Assembly: GCA_003427395.1 (NCBI GenBank)
Contig: BFEA01000667.1
Span: 540,023-570,355 of the forward strand
Reading direction: 5' to 3'
Length of the DNA: 30,333 bases
From: Chara braunii
Taxonomy: Eukaryota; Streptophyta; Charophyceae; Charales; Characeae
The position numbers were made by a program, and so were the translations under genes. Position 1 is the first letter of the stretch. Each line of letters starts with the position of its first letter. The notes under the pieces were generated by a model. It searched no databases. It had not been told where the DNA came from and worked only from the letters and a program-made list of their open reading frames with translations. Below, piece after piece: positions 27,077-30,333 of this stretch.

Positions 27077-27620
27077 TTCGGCAGCGCTTCCCGTAGGAAA
27101 AGTGTCTTTCCAGAATTTATACCAGCCTAAATATGAAAAAGAAATAATCTTCAACCTTTCAAAGCTAAATTTTGTCTAACTCCCTGGATTAACAAAAAAT
27201 TGGCCAGCACTCCCTTTAGAAAGGCAGATTTCCCATATTTATACTAAGTCGGAAATTGACTCAGAAACAAGGTCTGAGTTCAACTAAGACAAAATCTAAC
27301 TAACTTCTTAGATTTGTAAAAATTTCGGCAGCGTTTCCCGTAGAGAAAGTGTTATTCCGAGATTTATACAAAACTAAGTTCAGAATCTAAAATGACTTTG
27401 ACTTCTCAAGGTCCAATTTTGTCTAACTCCCTGAATTAGCAAAAATTTGGGCAGCACTGCCTTTAGAAAGGGAGGTGTTCCAGATTTTTACTAAGCCAAA
27501 GAGTCAAAAAAGTTGAACCCTAAAAAAAGACAGAATCTGACTAACTCCTTGGTTTTGTAAAAACTTCGGCAGCGCTTCCCATAGAGAAAGTGACTTACCA
27601 AAATTTATATAAGACCAAGT
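27077..27620 (-). repeat. Five tandem ~123-bp units, alternating A/B types
   Basis: Units begin at 27077, 27200, 27324, 27447 and 27565 (spacing 123, 124, 123, 118). Plus-strand type A (units 1, 3, 5): TTCGGCAGCGCTTCCCGTAG-like, then AAAGTG. Type B (units 2, 4): TTGGCCAGCACTCCCTTTAG-like, with CCTTTAGAAAGG, a 12-bp near-perfect hairpin. All continue to a TTCC..ATTTATAC-like end. Confidence 0.85.
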
Positions 27621-27860
27621 ATAAATAAAAGATCCCCAAAAATGCATAAATTGAAACTAACTCCTATGACTCTAGCATGTGGTGAGCAGCTAAAGCGACT
27701 ACCTATTAAGCTGAAACTCGGACTAAGTAGTAGTCGCACTCAGTCACATGCAGGCTAAACCACAAAGGTAAGTACTATCACCATCCCCAAGTCAACTTAA
27801 TAAACAATATTTCATAATCTTTCATGATTTAGCCCTTTATACCCAGCTTACATAAGACAT

Positions 27861-28490
27861 TGAGTTTGGCCATTCGTCTTAGAAACAATGCCAACTCTCT
27901 GCCTTACTTATACACGAACAGGTTGTACAACTACTTTTCTCTTCATTGGGCACATGATTAAGCCATTCATCTTAAAAATAATGCTTAGCCGCCCAGATCT
28001 GTTTACACAGCCAAGTTATGTATAATTCTCTTAACTTAATCTTCCAAAGCGAGCATAGGACTGAGTCACTCATCTTAGAAACAATGCTCAGCCTGCCCAG
28101 GTTACCTTCAGTTATAGCTCTTAGTTATACTCTCTTGATTTGTGATAAGGCTATAGTCAGACCATTCGTCTTAGAAACGATGTCCGGTTAGCCTTGTTCT
28201 CATAAACATATAAATATATAGAAATATAGAGAGTTCTATTCCTTTGTTCACATTATAATCATGTGGCTTCAGACTTAGATCATTCATCTTAGAAACAATG
28301 TCTAGTTTTTTGTCCGAACCTCCATCAGAACAAAACAAAATTTAAACCCCTTTAATCAGACAGACCCTCAGAAATAAACACAACAAAAATCAGGCCATTC
28401 ACCTTAGAAACAGCGCCTGACCCTTCAGAAAACAGCCAAATAAACATAGCAATCAGACCATTCGTCTTAGAAACAATGCCTGACCCTACA
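27861..28490 (-). repeat. Array of seven hairpins with constant loop and covarying stems
   Basis: The plus-strand core is CATTCRTCTTAGAAACAATG: a 4-bp CATT/AATG stem and a 12-nt loop. Cores start at 27871, 27964, 28067, 28163, 28281, 28396 and 28459. Each core is extended by a bulged base and an outer stem whose sequence differs between copies but still pairs, for example CTGAG/CTCAG, TCAGG/CCTGA, TTAGA/TCTAG and AAGGCTA/TAGCCTT. Confidence 0.85.
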
Positions 28491-28517
28491 AGACCCGTTC
28501 AGACACAAGCAAGACAA

Positions 28518-28539
28518 CCTTCCTCCCTACCTTCCCCCT
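28518..28539 (-). other. Polypurine tract candidate
   Basis: On the minus strand AGGGGGAAGG, T, AGGGAGGAAGG, one base before the LTR start TGTCTTGC. Plus-strand-primer tracts sit exactly there in LTR retrotransposons. Confidence 0.55.
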
Positions 28540-28742
28540 GATGCAACCCCTTGTTACAATCTGTTTTCAGACAAACAAACAAAACTGAAACTGTTATTAT
28601 ACATACATTCCTTTACTTATGATTTGTGTCCTGAAAGTCCAACTGAAAGTCAAATATGGGGTGCATACAATACTCTCAGTCAACGCATAGAAAGATGTAC
28701 AGATATGGGTTACACTTGGGTTTATGGGGAGAAAGCAAATGA

Positions 28743-29258
28743 TTACCTGTATGTTCCCTGCCTCCACAACTCCTCCTGAGTTCCGACAAAGCTCCCGCAA
28801 TCAGCAGGCGGACTCCCCACAAAGTCTTGCTGCGGTCCTACGGGTTGCAATTCCGCCTGCCGCCTTCCTCTCAAATCAGGACTAAACTTAGAGTAAGAGG
28901 GGCAGAAGATAAGGGGTTTCAGACGCTCGAGATACAAAAGAGGGACAAACTCAACTCCAAGGAGAGAGCCTTGCAATCTTCAATCGCCTGAGGAACCCGT
29001 AATGACAACCATTATCGCAGTGAAGTTGGTCAAGTCGTGACCAGAACGCAGTGTACCAGCCTCCGGATGAACCTCCAAGTCATAGTAATGACCCCTTCTT
29101 GACGCTATAGTGCTTGTTCCCATACCAACTGGCCGCTGTCGGGGCCGGACCCTGAAGGACTTTCGAGCCTTGGTCGACCCCACTGCGGGTCCCACTTGGC
29201 TCGACCCGCCCACGCTCACTCTCGGGGCGCGGGTCGTTCGTCCCTGGGGCACCCCCAC
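28743..29258 (-). other. Two weak minus-strand ORFs next to the LTR
   Basis: 29258-28980 encodes 92 aa, Arg/Gly-rich at first (..RKSFRVRPRQRPVGMGTS..). 28976-28743 encodes 77 aa (..VEFVPLLYLERLKPLIFC..). They lie upstream of the polypurine tract in element order, so they could be the end of the element's internal region. I recognise no integrase, RNase H or chromodomain in them. They may be chance ORFs. Confidence 0.22.
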
Positions 29259-29343
29259 CTAGTGCTATGAGATGGATGGGGTTGGGCCAATAGGGCGAGA
29301 GAGTTTAACATTGGGGATGTAGCTCAACCCTCTAGCCGGGTGG

Positions 29344-29387
29344 TAGCCTCACTGGTCTAGGTCCGCAAGCGTAAGGTTTTCGATTCT
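29344..29387 (+). promoter_or_regulatory. Possible Pol III A/B boxes of a tRNA-derived SINE
   Basis: TAGCCTCACTGG (29344-29355) matches the A-box consensus TRGYNNARNNGG at all but one position. GGTTTTCGATTCT (29375-29387) resembles a B box with an insertion. Spacing is about 30 bp, as in tRNA-derived SINEs. It does not fold as a complete tRNA. Confidence 0.3.
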
Positions 29388-29399
29388 CTGTTTGTCTTA

Positions 29400-30312
29400 C
29401 CAGGCAATTGCTCCTTCCAATATTCAGACAGTCCAGGGAGGTTCATTGAGAGATTTCTCTTCTTACGGTGCGTAAGCTAAGCGTTCTCCTTAGGCCACGC
29501 ACTCCTTCACTAACGGCCCTAGTTCCCTATAGCACCATTGGGGCGGCTCGCCCCTTTGCCCCTAGCCCCTAGCCCCTATCTTTCCTCTAGTCGGCCTACG
29601 CATACATCTCCCAGGTCTCGTGACCGCCCTTAGTCCTTCCAGGCGGTCCTACCAAACTCGCGACCCAGCCACAACCACACATCACGGCAAAGTCAGGCTC
29701 CAACCCCATCCTCGACCCTTAGTCTTTTCAGGTCGCGCTAGTCATGCAATGGTCAAAGCCCAAAATCCATCCCGGCCGTTCGAGATTTAAACCCCCTTCT
29801 CCTCATTACGGTCCCATGTCGCACAATCCCTTCATTGCCAGGTCATCCAAGCCACTTACCTGTAACACATCCAAATAAACATGACAATGGCATACGTCCG
29901 TCCTCGATGGGGTCAACACACCGCCCCTCATGCAAGTCCAAGTCTTCCCTTTCCTTTTCCATGCTTTTGGGTGCCTTCCTTCCTTCCTCACAGTCAAACC
30001 CCACTCTTCTTACTCAGGCATGCAGCCGAGGAGGTGGTTGAGTCGACTGACCTTGTCCAAAACAACACTCCTTTTTTCCCTCACCAACGTCCTCAATAGT
30101 CTCGTATCCTTCTCCTTCTTGGTGGCACAAGGGACCGGCAGCCCTTCCCTTGCCCTCGCTTTCCACCAAGTGAGGACCAAGTTCCTTTCCGTTCGTTCCC
30201 TGACAATGCAACGGTGAGGATAGAAGTTAGTCACATGCCATGGAGAGGAAGGGGTGACGGGAGGCTTTAGGGGTTGAGGGATTTTGAAGGGGCGGAGGAA
30301 GATGAAGGGAGA
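29400..30312. other. No gene recognised
   Basis: It contains a CCCCTAGCCCCTAGCCCCTA mini-repeat (about 29560-29578). Several overlapping short ORFs at 29806-30234 on both strands have no domain and are CT-rich. Confidence 0.5.
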
Positions 30313-30333
30313 GGGAGAGAGAGAGAGAGAGAG
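30313..30333. repeat. (GA)n microsatellite at window end
   Basis: A GA run reaching the last base, preceded by GGGAGAGGGAGA. Confidence 0.95.

Larger units (their letters stand above)
27041..28516 (-). mobile_element. Putative gypsy-type LTR, 1476 bp, minus orientation
   Basis: On the plus strand it begins TGTC (27041) and ends GACA (28516), the TG..CA rule with a 4-bp inverted end. A polypurine tract (minus strand) abuts its right side and a PBS candidate its left side. In element order it contains a seven-hairpin array, a spacer of about 240 bp, then five 123-bp repeats. Orientation is supported by the CTGCCGAAATTTT motif pointing the same way as in the LTR-like DNA upstream of the plus-strand gypsy relic. 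Confidence 0.55.

Noticed and set aside
27077-28490. CRISPR-like spaced repeats
   Set aside because: The repeats are degenerate, spacers are uneven or repeated themselves, no cas genes are present and the DNA is eukaryotic. LTR sub-repeats explain it better.

Overview
This window reads as repeat-dense nuclear DNA of a plant or green alga (streptophyte-like). The evidence is a decayed Ty3/gypsy relic, LTRs, primer-binding sites resembling the plant initiator-tRNA-Met type, a PIF/Harbinger-type element with a TTA target duplication, poly(A)-tailed retroposons with target-site duplications (TSDs), intron-like GTAAGT sites, long microsatellites and assembly Ns. A charophyte such as Chara is only a guess. 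I recognise no intact conserved host gene, no rRNA and no bona fide tRNA. The window begins and ends in (GA)n, so it may be a whole contig broken at microsatellites.

Layout. 0-1 kb: glutamine-rich, CAG-dense coding-like remnants interrupted by a short retroposon. 1-5.4 kb: microsatellites, a possible exon at 3050-3235, and two unrecognised ORFs (3389-3835 +, 4123-4542 -). 5.5-7.6 kb: retroposon copies and two diverged segmental duplications. 7.6-11 kb: AT-rich DNA without genes, two clusters of TCCGGA palindromes and dispersed repeats. 11.1-13.7 kb: retroposon copies around a 1760-bp PIF/Harbinger-type element. 13.7-17.8 kb: one basic ORF, several retroposon copies (two with clear TSDs) and a foldback element. 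18.6-20 kb: a 543-bp inverted-repeat element, then a 319-bp LTR whose 3' end and primer-binding site are tandemly duplicated. 20.5-25.3 kb: pyrimidine-rich and LTR-like DNA leading into a gypsy gag-protease-RT relic with many in-frame stops, cut off inside RT. 25.3-26.3 kb: a TATA box followed by a dense run of perfect stem-loops. 27.0-28.5 kb: a putative 1476-bp LTR on the minus strand, containing five 123-bp repeats and seven hairpins. 28.5-30.3 kb: two weak minus-strand ORFs, a SINE-like Pol III promoter candidate and otherwise nothing recognised.

The elements are mostly parasitic DNA nested in older parasitic DNA. The two most interesting signals are (i) the seven-hairpin array at 27.86-28.48 kb, whose stems vary in a compensatory way around a constant loop, and (ii) a retroposon family with a covarying hairpin just before its poly(A) tail.
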